DNA from: Laburnicola sp. R22_1
Lineage: Eukaryota; Ascomycota; Dothideomycetes; Pleosporales; Didymosphaeriaceae
NCBI GenBank assembly: GCA_014281115.1
Contig: JACONQ010000005.1
Location: 2,852,001 to 2,916,000, forward strand
Direction of reading: 5' to 3'
DNA: 64,000 nt
The position numbers and the translations under genes were made by a program. The notes below the pieces were generated by a model. It worked only from the letters and a program-made list of their open reading frames with translations. It ran no database searches and had not been told where the DNA came from. Below are positions 52,181-63,556 of this stretch, piece by piece; position 1 is the stretch's first letter, and every line of letters starts with the position of its first letter.

Positions 52181-54794
52181 TCAGAGCTCATCCTTCGTGT
52201 GCGTCTCCAGAAGGATCTGTTCGTGTGCGTTTTGAGCTTCGTCTAGCTGCCGTTCATCGATATGTGCGTCGTGGAGCTGCGCATCATTGATTTGTGCATC
52301 GTCAGCTTCGGCTTCTTCAACCTGAGCTGCATCGACTAACGCTGCACCGATTTTTGCATCGTCGGTTTGTACTTCATCGATTTGTGTCTCGGCGGTTTGT
52401 TCAGCTTCTGGGTCGTCTTCGATGCCAAGTATCTCAGCTACAAGTGAAGCAGATTCAAGTGGCGCTTCTGGCACGTCAGTCACAGTGACGTCTTCGGTAG
52501 CCTCCGCATCGGACTGCTCAACTGTCGTGGACGAGGACGAGTATTCCACAGGCGCTGAAGGTACTTCCACGGCAAGTGTAGGCTCACTTGTGGACAATTG
52601 TGGTGGCTCGAGATCCTCCCATGCCGTGTCAGTGGAGCTGGACGGCTCTAGGCCCGTTGGAGACATCTGAGTAGGGGTGCTGTCGAGTGCCTCGTGCATC
52701 GTTTCCTGCTCCGAGACAGACCTTTCACTCGGTGTAGGGGCTTCAATTCCAATCGACTCTACCGCGCTTGGCTCCTCCTGTTCGATATCAGACGATGACG
52801 AAAATGTCTCTTGGGCACTTTCCAGCGACTGTACTTCCGTTATTACTAGAATAGAAGTCGACGTGGTGGTCATTGTAGCTGTTGAAGTCACCACGAGGGG
52901 AGAGACGTCTCTAGCAACATCGGTTCTAAGCAATTAGCTTCTACGAAGTCTGCATCCAATTGTAGATCTGTGTAACTTACTGATACTCCAAAGGTGCCAC
53001 AGGTGTCAAATCTAGTAGTGGTTGCTCCGGGGTTGAGTTCATCAAGAGAAAGACAACGAGAGCGCTGAGGAGCAATATGAAGAAGTTCCGTGAATCCTGA
53101 AGCTGTAATACAACATAGTTCTTCAAAAGTGTACCGAGAGGGATTTCTTCCACGCGTGGTTCCCGAGGAACAGAGCGAATCCGATGCTGGGACCGACTAC
53201 GTGAGCGAGAACGAAGAGACGGTGTCTGCGCTGTAGCTTTCTGCTGCTCGTGCTTGAGCGCCTCTTCCATGGCACGGAATCGCTCGGCGACACAGTTCGC
53301 CTCAGCAAGTGCCTGGGCTTCAAACTCGAGGCGAATAGCCTCCTTGGCCTCCTCTATCTTCTCGTTGAGTGACTCTTCTAGGTGTCGCTTTTCGGCTGCT
53401 TCTGCTTCAATCAGCCTCTGCCGCTCGGCTTCCTCGGTCCGTCTCTTCGCCTCTGCCTCTTCGTCCAACTTCTTCTGTATTGCAGCTTCCTCTGCGATTT
53501 GACGTTGCAGTTCTGCTGCATACAGTGCTTTGTTTTTCACAGCTTCTTGCTCTTGCTCTAGTCTCTTTTCCAAGGTCTTCCTCACTTCATTTGGGATCCA
53601 TGGAGCTATTTCCACATCGCATCTTTCCATCTCGCTCCATGCTGCCATCCAAGCTCCAGCACGCATTAAGCCATTTGCTGCGTATATTTTGATGTCCCAC
53701 CTTTTCGTACCTGCACCAACACCGTTGCCAGGCTTCTTCACCTGGCGATGGCAATCAACGCACACGCTCGCGTCATCCGAAGTAGGCGTAGGATACCTGT
53801 ATTCGGCTTCCTCTTCGGCGGTAATGGTGCCGCCGCTCATGCGACTGCCGCGCCCGGTCGCATCGCATGTTACACTCCTGATCTCCTCCACGTCGTCGTC
53901 TTCCGGATCCTCTTCGAAATCTGCATCCGGTCCTACAAAGTGCCCACACTTGAGCAATCGCGGCGTCTTCAGCTCCAGACTCTCCAAGATTCTCTCCTCT
54001 AGTACGTCGTATTCGTCTCTTGGGTGTTGGATCAAGAGCCCTCGTCGCATTAATACGATATCTTGTAGCTTCTCTTCTAGAACCTTGTAGTTTTCCACTA
54101 GCCACTCTGGCATGATCTTAACCATGATATCGGGTGTGTATGGTATCTGCATGGGCAGAATTGTGACGTGCAGCAACACTAGCGGTAAAGGCTGGGGCGT
54201 GGGAGTGGGCCGCGGGCTATGCTGCGCTTGGTATTCCCCGTGTAGGCTATCTCTGTGTGGCCGCGATCGTCGGGTCCCCGTGGTAGAGACAGAGTCCGAT
54301 CTGCCATTCCTACTAGGTGATGCAAGCTTATAGCTCCCTTTGATTCGCTCCCGGGGTGCTTCCAAGGGGGGCAGAGGCGGCGGGGAAGCCATCTGCAAGG
54401 CGCGGACCGACGACGGGTTGCGGAACGGGGGGCGCTCCTTTCGCGGTGAATATCTGGATTCGAGCAGGTTGGCGGGCGGGGCGGCTATCGAGATCTCGGA
54501 CGGAAGCGACGAAACGAAGCTGTTCGCCGTCATGCCTGAAGCGTTTCGGGGCGACGAGAGAAACGACCGTCGGGACGTGTACGAGCTGCTGTGCGGCTCG
54601 GGCTCATTGCGCACGCCGTGTCCGCTCTCGATGCTGGGAATCGCTACATCAGGCCCTGCGGATGACATCTCAGAGGCGAATGACACATCACCATCGTACA
54701 CTTCAGACGGCGAGGGCGGCTCCTGGTCCTCTGCGTCTTCGTAGATGACAAAGGGCGTTGCACCCGGCGGGGGGGAGTGGTGGATCGTGGTCAT
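52181..54794 (-). CDS. Conserved-looking coiled-coil protein with a single membrane segment; function unknown
   Basis: Exons 54794-52981 and 52925-52181 join across a 55-bp intron to 852 residues (MTTIHHSPPPGATPFVIYED to LLETHTKDEL). The first 200 residues are Ser/Pro-rich and disordered-looking. A compact region follows with PLVLLHVTILPMQIPYTPD, RRGLLIQHPRDEYDVLEERILESL, a CGHF motif and later VCVDCHRQV, which could pair as a zinc site, then KRWDIKIYAANGLMRAGAWMAAWSEMERCDVEIAPW. A long charged coiled coil runs through VRKTLEKRLEQEQEAVKNKAL and EAIRLEFEAQALAEA. A basic SRSRSRSQHRIRS patch precedes one hydrophobic segment (NFFILLLSALVVFLLM). The last 60 residues are an Ala/Asp repeat (DAQINDAQLHDAHIDE). 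I do not recognise a named family. A coiled coil plus one helix suggests anchoring to an internal or nuclear membrane, as inference only. Confidence 0.8.
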
Positions 54795-55265
54795 GGTAGG
54801 ATGGCTGTCGCCTGTGCGACTGCGGTACTCGCGGCGTGCGTCAACGTCCCAAACGAGCGGGGAGAGGATGAATTAATTAATAATGGGCTGGTTACTCGCG
54901 AATGGATTGGCTATTATAATAAGCTGCGACTTTGCAGCCGGTGTGGTGCATTGTTGCTGCCGACCTGTTGTTTGTTTTCGTCGGCGAAATATGGTTCCGT
55001 CGTTGCAGCGGTTACCTCGGTGAAAGCCCTAGCCCCACCCAACACAGACAACGCATCGCGCAGCTGTGCCATCGCCGAAACCGTCACCGCCCTAAAGTCT
55101 AGAAGCCAGCGCTTTAGTTTGATATCCGCCCAGGACTGGCTGTCTTTCGTCCGACAAGCTTCTAAAACAAAAAGTCAAGTATCAGAAAAGAAAGCAGCCA
55201 TGGTGTGTGATTGTGAATTGCAGTATTACTCGTTGCTCATTACTCTCGATTGCTAATGAACATGT
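54795..55265. other. Intergenic region upstream of the coiled-coil gene
   Basis: A 159-codon plus frame (54777-55256) overlaps the start of the minus-strand gene and has no domain; it is rejected as a gene. The segment probably holds the promoter of the gene starting at 54794 and the 3' flank of the HET gene. Confidence 0.4.
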
Positions 55266-58200
55266 TTAAAAAAATACAACGGTACGTGGAGATGGCTCGT
55301 GACGTGAAACTTTTTCGGCAGCAATCAACGGAGTGACGAGAGCCATGGACTGAGGTGAAGGAGTTGTTTGTGCTTCTGTAGTCTGGTCACTGGGCCCTTG
55401 TATCGTTTCTCCAACTGCATAGGTAGCGTGCGCGGCTTCAGAAGGATCGTTCATCTCGGCGGAGAAACTCTGGGGCACAAGCGTAGCGACGCTGGTTTGG
55501 CGCGCTAGGTCGGTGAGGGGTTCAGTCTCCGATCCTCTATCATCATGTTGAGAACTATTAGCTTCTGGGGTAGTGCGTGCACTTTCCTCGGTTTGTTGAC
55601 CGCTATATTCCTCCGGCATGAGATTGGATAGCTCTTCCTGCACAGGGTTCATAAGACCATCATCTTGTGTTTGCCTATCATCTTGCTTATCTGTTCTAGT
55701 GCCAGTGTAACTCGGCTCAGGGCCGGAACTTATGCTTTGGATGACTTTGTCATCTCTTCTGTAGTGATCATATATGTCAGCCCCTGCATCAGTGTCCGAC
55801 GAGACTTGGGAAATTTGGTGAGGCGAGCGAGTGGGCATCTGTAAACCATAAGGACGCCATTCTCCTGGTTGGTCTCTAGCGCTTCCTGGTTGGTTCAAAC
55901 CTCGCTCTGCCTGTGTTTTGGATCGTATGGGCAACCTATGGCCTGAGGTCTTCGTTGTAGGATCCTTAGGAGAGTCCCAAGTTTTGCTGGTGCGCTCATC
56001 CCCTCTTCTCTGCAAGAAAATAGCGTACTCCTTTTTACGGTTGCCGAGCCATTCCTGTTCTGCTCTTCTTTGCCACTCCTTTGCTGTACGCTCTTTTCTC
56101 TCGGCCACGATCCTCTTCCAACGGCGTCCGGCTCTCAGCGCGTGCTCAAAACCCCACCAATCCGTACTTGGATGCTTGGCTTCATCAACGCTCTTCTCTT
56201 CTCTTTGGTCTATCCGGACAGGTTGTTTCGTACGTTCGTGGTTTCGGCCTGCTTTCGATGAGTTCACATCGCCGACGCGTCCCTTCTCCTCCAACTCTTT
56301 CCATTCAGCCTTCCGATGATCTGCTCGCCAGTCACGGAAGGCCGCTAAACTTTTCCTTACAAGGTTATAGACGGTCTGTTTCAAGTGCAGTTCCATCTCT
56401 TTGGGAGTCGAATATCTCACCAACCTTCCGTTCGGACCGTTCCATAGACTAGTAGTCTGAACACTTTTGTCCTTTCGTCCTTCTTTCCACCATTGCTTCA
56501 GCAGTGGCCGCATCTCCAAATCTTTGCGGTGCTCATGTTCTTCCTTGCGTGCTTTGTACTGGCTGAAACAGTCACGAACCTTTCCCTTAATATAGCTCAG
56601 TTCCCACTTTAACTCGGCCTTCAACTCTTCTGGTTGCTTCTCGACACTCTTCCTCAAAATGACCGGCACACTTAGTCCATACAGTATACATACCAAATCA
56701 CCCGCTTTCACATCTTTACCGACTAAGCCTAGTCGCTCCTTTCCTGTTAGGACAAGCGCACGGTTCCAGACCACCGCCTGTACTCTTCGACAGAACTGGG
56801 AGACCACAGAATTCCGCTCGTAGTTAATCAAGTCTGAAGTATTGACTGCGCCACTTTCGTACCCTCCTTTCTTGAATGACTCTGCACAAGCGCGGGAGTA
56901 ATACACCGGTGGGTTTTTGCCATCTTTTCCGCGGTCTGCTACCAGCGTTCGCCAAAAAGCCTCAGGGGGTGCTTTGTCTTTCGTGTTGTACCAACCAGCG
57001 AGATCCGTCCATTCTCTCGGTATTTGCCCGTTCTGTGAAACTTGCTCCACCTTTTCAATTGTATCCAGAAGGAAACCACGAACATACATACTGAAATGCC
57101 CTAGCCCGGCTCTTTTCCGAAACTTTAAGGTCTTCATGTCCACTTTCTTGGTCTCTGCAGCATAATAGGTTTTATGAGTAGAGCTTGGAAGTCCTACCAG
57201 CGGATCCGCATTCTTCCGACTCCTTTTTGTACAGTCAGCATGTATCGAGCAAGTGGAGAGTGTGGACAATCTGTGCCTCCAGAAAAGCGAATAAAACAGT
57301 CGTTCTTTCGCGATTATAGGAAACACATCTGCTTTGTATCCAAAGCTTACGTACATCTTGGGGCCCGGCAACCCTGCTTGCTGATACATCCCAAATGGGG
57401 CTCCACTTAGTTGTGGAGCCCACGAAGGAAGCTCCATGTCTTGTATATAGCGCGCATCTTTCTCTTCAGTTTTTTTAAGTTTCGTGTCTCCGTCCTGAGC
57501 TTGGGTTGCTGCAGATACTGTACCGTTGGCTGGTACACGTCGCCGTCTCCGTCCTTCTTTCTTCTGTTCAGCTCTTTCCTGTTTCTTTTCCTTCTGTTTA
57601 GACTGCCATCGCTTCGTGTCGAGGATTTTTTGCTCCGTTGCCCAGGGTCGACATATGACGTCCAATGCTCAGCTAGGGTCGACCTGAAGGGACCGTTCGA
57701 TGGCGAATTGAATAAATTCTTTACAAACGTCCACATACGGTAGCTGGTAGTTTACGTTGTATCGCTTCCTTTGCGTGAAAACTTCAAGTCCCCCGTGAAC
57801 GGGCTCTGAAGATCCGGGAAAATCTGCCCATCCTCTTGCGGCCCTTGGGGTAGTGTCCTTAGCAATGGCGAGTAGGGCATATACAGTATCGTGTGGCGTT
57901 GTAGTATCGAAAATGGTCAGGCTGCACACCAGATACTCCAAGCTAAGAAGTGGTCGCATATTGTTCTTGGTCGTTTCAGAGAACACCATCTGGTCCTTCG
58001 AAGTATCCATGTCCTCCTGAGGACGTGACGGTGGCACTTTAGTGATGGTAGGTTCATCATCGGAATCCTCGTCGAATTCCCCATCGGAATCGGTATCTGA
58101 ATCCTGACTTGACTTGTGTCTCTTCTTCGGCTCACCGCGATGTGCCTTGTGCTCCTGTTTGTAGTCTCGAAACAGGCGGTCGGTGGCATCGACCAGAAGA

Positions 58201-59246
58201 CTGGCGCCAAGGGCCGAGACGTACTCGAATAGCCCAGGCACGTACTTATCTTTCGAATCCTTTCTCATAACTTCCGACAAACGATGTGTAGCTGTTTCAA
58301 CTTCGACGAATAACTCAACCGCAATGGCGAACTCATGCCACAAGATTGAGTGTTGACCACAGTAGACAACGGCTTCACGGGCTAGTGCAATCTCTTGAAC
58401 AACCCATCGACGAGAAAACTATACAAAAATCAGCATAATTCTGTTCACATGGACATCACTCGCGGATGTCCTATGCTACTCATGCGGCAGCCTCAGTACA
58501 GAGATTGCCGCAATCATGGGAAAGTATACCCAAGGTCGTTGCATGAGTTCCAGCAACGCACGCCACTTTTTGTTTACGTCCGGTCGTTCGCACAGTTCGT
58601 CAAAATCGCGCAGTTGAAGCACCTCTTCCTGAATGAACCTCAAAGCAAGACAGCTTGATTCAGACGGCTCTCCGAGCCATATGCAGACATTGATAGCGTT
58701 CCCGTATATCTCGTACATCATCTCGACTTGATGATTTTTTTCGTTCATGTCTACCGTTCACAATTTCGCCAATCAGCTTATTTCATGACAATTGCTGATT
58801 GTGGGATGATACTGACCCTCCTGATCAATGCATACTGCATCCACCCAAAGATGGCGATCTCTATCCTCATATCGGAGTGCCTTCAGGGCCTCGAACAGAT
58901 TCTCGCTGACAGGCTTCATATATACCTTTTGCTTCTGTCGAATGTTAATAGATGTCATTTTCTGATCCGTACCCCAACACCAGGACAAGGCTTCATACGG
59001 AGTCAGTGCTGCTCCGTCTTCTTCTCCTCCTAGGATGAACAACTCGCATTCGACCTCTGGGTTTTGAGGGTTACTGGGCAGAAGCTTGAGTATGCGTATC
59101 GCACCACGCCTACGCGGAAGAGGCCTGTACTTGAATGTGTCGTACTTGCGTATTTTTCGTTGGTTCTTCGCTGCTTGATGCTCGCAACATTCGTTTGGTG
59201 TCTTTGGGACCTGGTCCGTAGAACAGGGTTCCTGATTGAGGCTCAT
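55266..59246 (-). pseudogene. Heterokaryon-incompatibility (HET) domain gene with one in-frame TGA
   Basis: Exons 59246-58817, 58750-58530 and 58418-55266 join in one frame of 1,268 codons, interrupted only by TGA at 57671-57669 (codon 467). The HET domain is clear: YEALSWCWGTD (residues 84-94), LWVDAVCIDQED (133-144), QVEMMYEIYGNAINVCIWLGE, and RPWFSRRWVVQEIALAREAVVYCG. After the domain an acidic insert (SQDSDTDSDGEFDEDSDDE) precedes FDTTTPHDTVYALLAIAKD and YVDVCKEFIQFAIERS. The motif LDVICRPWA lies just beyond the TGA and in other HET proteins follows that helix directly, so the TGA most likely replaced CGA (Arg) by one transition. The remaining 800 codons are open to PRTVVFF. Translation would give a 466-residue protein that keeps the HET domain. 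HET proteins trigger cell death after fusion of unlike strains. It could be a null or truncated allele, or a read-through or sequencing case. Confidence 0.82.
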
Positions 59247-60402
59247 AATTGCTGTACGAGCTCTAGCGTCGCGTTATTCTTCGCCTGCGCCTGCCTCAGG
59301 CACTAGATTCGATAAGTAGGTATCAGCTCCAAGCAGAGCCTCACGCTCCTTTGCCTATTGTCAGCGTCGCATACATCATCAATTAAAGGCGTATCGAGAG
59401 CTGGTATATCACCTTCTTGATCAGAATTGATTTTTTGAATCAGTTGCTTTGATTGGATATGGCCACCTGCAGGTCAATGCTTGGCGAACTGGAAGACGAG
59501 AAGGCTGAAGTTTTTGGCGACGGAAATGGTTAAAGATAATTAGGAAAGATGAAAAGGCTGACAGAACCTCGTGAAGATGGTGTACCGTGTACCGGAATTG
59601 GAAAATTTAGGCTAAAGCGGCGCTGAACTCTGTTGTAAAGCATGTTTGTGATGCTCATGCTCCCGCGTGCTGACTGGCACCGCTATCTTTCGTGCCCCAG
59701 TGGAGGACCTCCGTAGTAACGCATGGTAACCCTCGTAGATCACAGCTGAGGACTGTTGAGGGGACTGTTAGCATGTTTGTGACAGGCATTCCTTGATGGA
59801 TAGGTAATACTCGCCAGCTGCGCAACGTATGACTGAGCAGTTTCTCAACATGAATTCGCCAATTGCGGTGACTGACATACACGCGCCTCGTGGAAGAAGT
59901 TCTTGCGATAGCACACGGTCTTGCAAGAAGGTAGTGCAGGCAAATTATGTCAGGAACACGCCAGCGAAGCAAATGAGCTTGTGACCGCATTGTGCGGGGT
60001 CTAAATGTCGTATAAGCCACTGTGCAAGCCTCATGACGCCGCAATGGGAATGGCAATGTCTCTTTGAATAACGTGTGGCGAAGTAGGACCAGCAGCGGAA
60101 AAAATGGAGTTGAACAAGGTGAAAGAGTACCGACTGACGACAATTAATCGCGGTAACTCATAATCTTAATGCCGACGTGCTGTTGGGAAGGAACCTACCG
60201 GTAGCACTTACCTGCCCGACCTCCATCTGATCCCCGCATCATGCGATGAGAAGAGCCAGTGAGTTGTGCCGTGATGGGTTAGCCTCTTCAACATGATAAA
60301 GGACGAGAATGGGCTGGAAGACTCGAGAGGCTGATATAGATTGTGTCGTCAATACAGATGCGTGCAGGAAGGCGCATTGCAATCTGTGTTGCCCCTACCT
60401 AC
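59247..60402. other. Intergenic region between two minus-strand genes
   Basis: A 162-codon minus frame (60143-59655) has no domain and a composition typical of chance frames. It probably holds the HET gene promoter and the 3' flank of the pseudouridine synthase gene. Confidence 0.4.
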
Positions 60403-62957
60403 CTACCTTCCCCCCATGAACTCGGGCTTGTACGCCTTCACACCTCCAGCCTTCATCAGCTCCCTCAGCGCCATCGTCGCATACTGACTGGACCCCAATT
60501 GCAACTTGACGACCACCGCGATTTTCTTCGCGTCCTCATCGGCCATCTCCACGTCCTCGGCCCCAGTCTGTGCTTCCCTGTCCTCTCCCTTCTGCAAACT
60601 CTCTTCTTTCTTCAGCTTCTGCAGATCCGTCTCCACAAACTGCTCCTCATTCCTGATATAGTCGTGCACTCCAAACTCCAACGGTTGCAGCGGCCTAGCA
60701 AGAAACTTCCTGTAGCCCCCACTCAGACTGATCTCCCTCCAGCTGCGTCGCATATCATGTGGGTTTAGTCCCCCACCCCTCTCGCTCCCCATAAACTCCT
60801 CGTAGAACCTTCCAATATCATTCTTCGGGTACTCGACATCGAAGCCTGGCTGCGGGAGCACCACGTCGAAGATACTGTACTGCCCACTCGCAGCCTCGTC
60901 CGCAGTCAGAGCTCGCGCACGTTCAAATTGATCTTCAGCTGCGAGCGCACTATCTGCGCCCGCGGGGTTGATCACGACTTCGCCGTCCTGGTCGATGGAG
61001 TCTTTGGGAGCGGGCTCTGCGATTCCTTCTTTATTTTTGTGTTCGTGGACGAGAACGAGGTCACCCTCCACGACCTTGGCACCGTAGGTCGACCATCGCT
61101 TTCCAGCCACGGTGTTCCACACGAGACTCTGATAGGCATGTACGTACATTAGTCGTAGCTGGCGCGGTATGCCCATGAGTGCACCCTGCCAATCGCTCGT
61201 TCTGTCGTACCTTCCCGTCTTACCATTCCGGGAGCTTAGGTGCTGGATGATGCTGCGTTCCGCCTTGAACTTGAACGGTAGGATATCGAGAGCAGCGGGG
61301 CCTTTGCCTTTGGTTTTCCAGATGTGCAAGGCTTTTGCACGGTTTCTGTCGTCTTGGGATATGAGTATCGAGGGGTCTTCTGAGGTGCCTTCAGCAGCGG
61401 CCAGTGCGGTGTCGCTGTAGGCCAACAGGTCATCTACTGCACCTTTTAGGTCGCTCTGTAACATTTTCAAACCGACGGTATCGGTGCTGGCCGCGAATGA
61501 GCCGAAGCGTTGCAAGCCATAGTAATTTAGGAATCCCTCTTTGGAAAAGTCTGTGACCGCTTTGGACACGATGTCCTTTGCAAGCTTGATGCGCTGCGAT
61601 GGGTCCAGCCCCTCTTCACCCTGAAAATGGCAGTCGCGAAGCGTGATCACAAACTCGTTGCCTTTCAAGTCACCGAGCCCAAGATCTCTGTTTTCGTACG
61701 AGTAATCTCCAATAGCTGCACTAAAGAGCATCTTGTTGAGAGCATTCACGCGCTCGGCGGTCTGACGCTTAACGCAAACGCGCTGAACAGTGCAGGCTCG
61801 CCTATCCTTTGTACCTGCGAAACTGAAAGGGTTCTTGCCACCGCCCAGCTTGCTGCCCAAGAAGCCAATCACTTCCATAGTGTCCTTGTTCTCCTTGTAC
61901 AGCGTGAAGTGTAGATACTCTCCACCAAGTTCTTCCCACGCAAGCTGGCCTCTCCGCCGCTCCGGGTCGGCGTCGCGACCATCACCCCGAGCTCCTCTGG
62001 CTCTCTTCTTCCCTTTGCGTTCCTTGGGTGGGACCGCTTTTATGCGTAATGACTGGTCGGCTTCCATGGAGCTTTCGAGTAGATTGGGAAATATACGGCG
62101 TAGCGACTGATGGGCACGCGTGCGGATGTCCTTGTCCGCTATCGGGGGAGCTATAACAGGTCTGAAATCCTTGGCTTTCCTGTCTTCTTTTCTCCGTATT
62201 GCGCGGACGAGGGCTATGATTTCCGCGGTAGTCGTCTCGCCGAAAATCTCGTGGAGGTCTGCGAGATCGTCATCAGATAGCTATATTTATGTGAGCAAAA
62301 GCTTTCAAGGTACGAGTGAGTCTCGCATACCTCCAAAGGCTCCTCTTCTTTCTGTGTTTTGGCGTGTTCAGGCTCCTCTGCCTTCCGGTCGGCGGTGCTG
62401 ATTTGAGGCTTCGTCTCCGCGACGGATGGCTTATCCTGTACCGCATCCGTAGCGCTCTCCTCATGACCATTGGGCCTTTTTTCATGGGTGTCGTTCTCTG
62501 CCTTCTTGCCATCGACCCCACTCTCTCGCTTCTCCTCATTACCACTAGGCTGCCGTCCGTCAATCCCATTTTCCGCTGTCGCTTCCGCTTTCCCAGCCTT
62601 CGTCTCCTCCCGCACAGACTCGCCCACCCTCTTCTCCACCCCCGCCCTCCTCAAATGCAACACCCGCCCATCAAGCCCAATCTCATTGACCAAAAAGTCC
62701 GTATACCGCTGCTTCAACACGCCCGTAAACCCCAAATTATCCGGGCGCACATACTCGGTAATGCCCGCTCTCATCTCTCGCTCGAGATCGCTATCGTTCG
62801 TGGGTGTATCGGACAGAATGGGCGCTTTGGGCAGCGCCTGTGTACCCTGAGGGCCATCGTGGTCGGGCGCGTGGTCGCTGGGAGGGGCGGCGGCGGGGGA
62901 ATCGTCGAGGCGGGCACGTTTCGCGGGGCGCGCGGAGAGGTCGGGCGGCGAGGACAT
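60403..62957 (-). CDS. pus7: tRNA/mRNA pseudouridine synthase Pus7 (TruD family)
   Basis: Exons 62957-62331 and 62280-60403 join across a 50-bp intron to 834 residues from MSSPPDLSARPAKRARLDD. An in-frame ATG at 63041 would add 28 residues; the inner start is preferred because it begins the usual basic N-terminus. Family features: ITEYVRPDNLGFTGVLKQRYTDFLVNEI at the start of the enzyme; a long Glu/Lys/Asn-rich linker; LAWEELGGEYLHFTLYKENKDTMEVIGFL; FSFAGTKDRRACTVQRV with the catalytic Asp at about residue 368; NEFVITLRDC; LNYYGLQRFGSF; and LMYVHAYQSLVWNTVAGKR. It converts uridine to pseudouridine, classically U13 and U35 of tRNAs plus U2 snRNA and some mRNAs in yeast. It ends KAYKPEFMGGR. Intact core gene. 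Confidence 0.93.
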
Positions 62958-63556
62958 TGTGTATGTGGGAGGAGTTGTGTATGCGAGTGGTAGGGACGGA
63001 CGGCCGACTGCAGGAGCTCTCCCAGTTGAGTTTTCGACCATGTTAGTAAGTTAGCGGGGCAGTTTTAGGCGAGCGCGGGCCTCGGTGGGGCAAGCCTAGG
63101 CGGCCACTATCGGCGGCATACATTGCTATCATTCATTCGTTCATTCATTCGTTTATATCCGTTTATAGTCACATTGCCATCACAGGCACAGATAACTTCA
63201 TTGTTCATGTTTGTCATTTCATTCAGCTACATGATTCCAACACGCGGTTGCCAAATTCGGGCGCCTAAACCGAATTTCCATCACTGTGAACGCCACCGGG
63301 TATAACATATGTTTTGCCTCCCCCTTCGCCGTGCCATCCAGCGCTAAACTAAGAGATATGCCTTGCGTAACAGTTTGTGAGCGAGAGTAAGAAGGGCAGT
63401 TGAAAAATAAAAGTGTAAATGTACGTGTGCTATTTGAATGGGGCCCTGTCATCGCTGGCTCGAAAGGAGTCGCAAGGACAGGGAAAGAAGAAAAGTCTCT
63501 GCCGTGCGAGATCCGTCAACGTATCTCGTGGTTGGAAAAGGGGAAACGGTGAGGGC
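62958..63556. other. Intergenic region upstream of the pseudouridine synthase
   Basis: It includes a CATT-rich simple repeat (ATTCATTCGTTCATTCATTC, about 63130-63150) and the 3' flank of the glucanase gene. No gene recognised. Confidence 0.45.

Noticed and set aside
59655..60143. 162-codon minus frame between the HET and Pus7 genes
   Set aside because: No domain, no splice context, and composition looks random.
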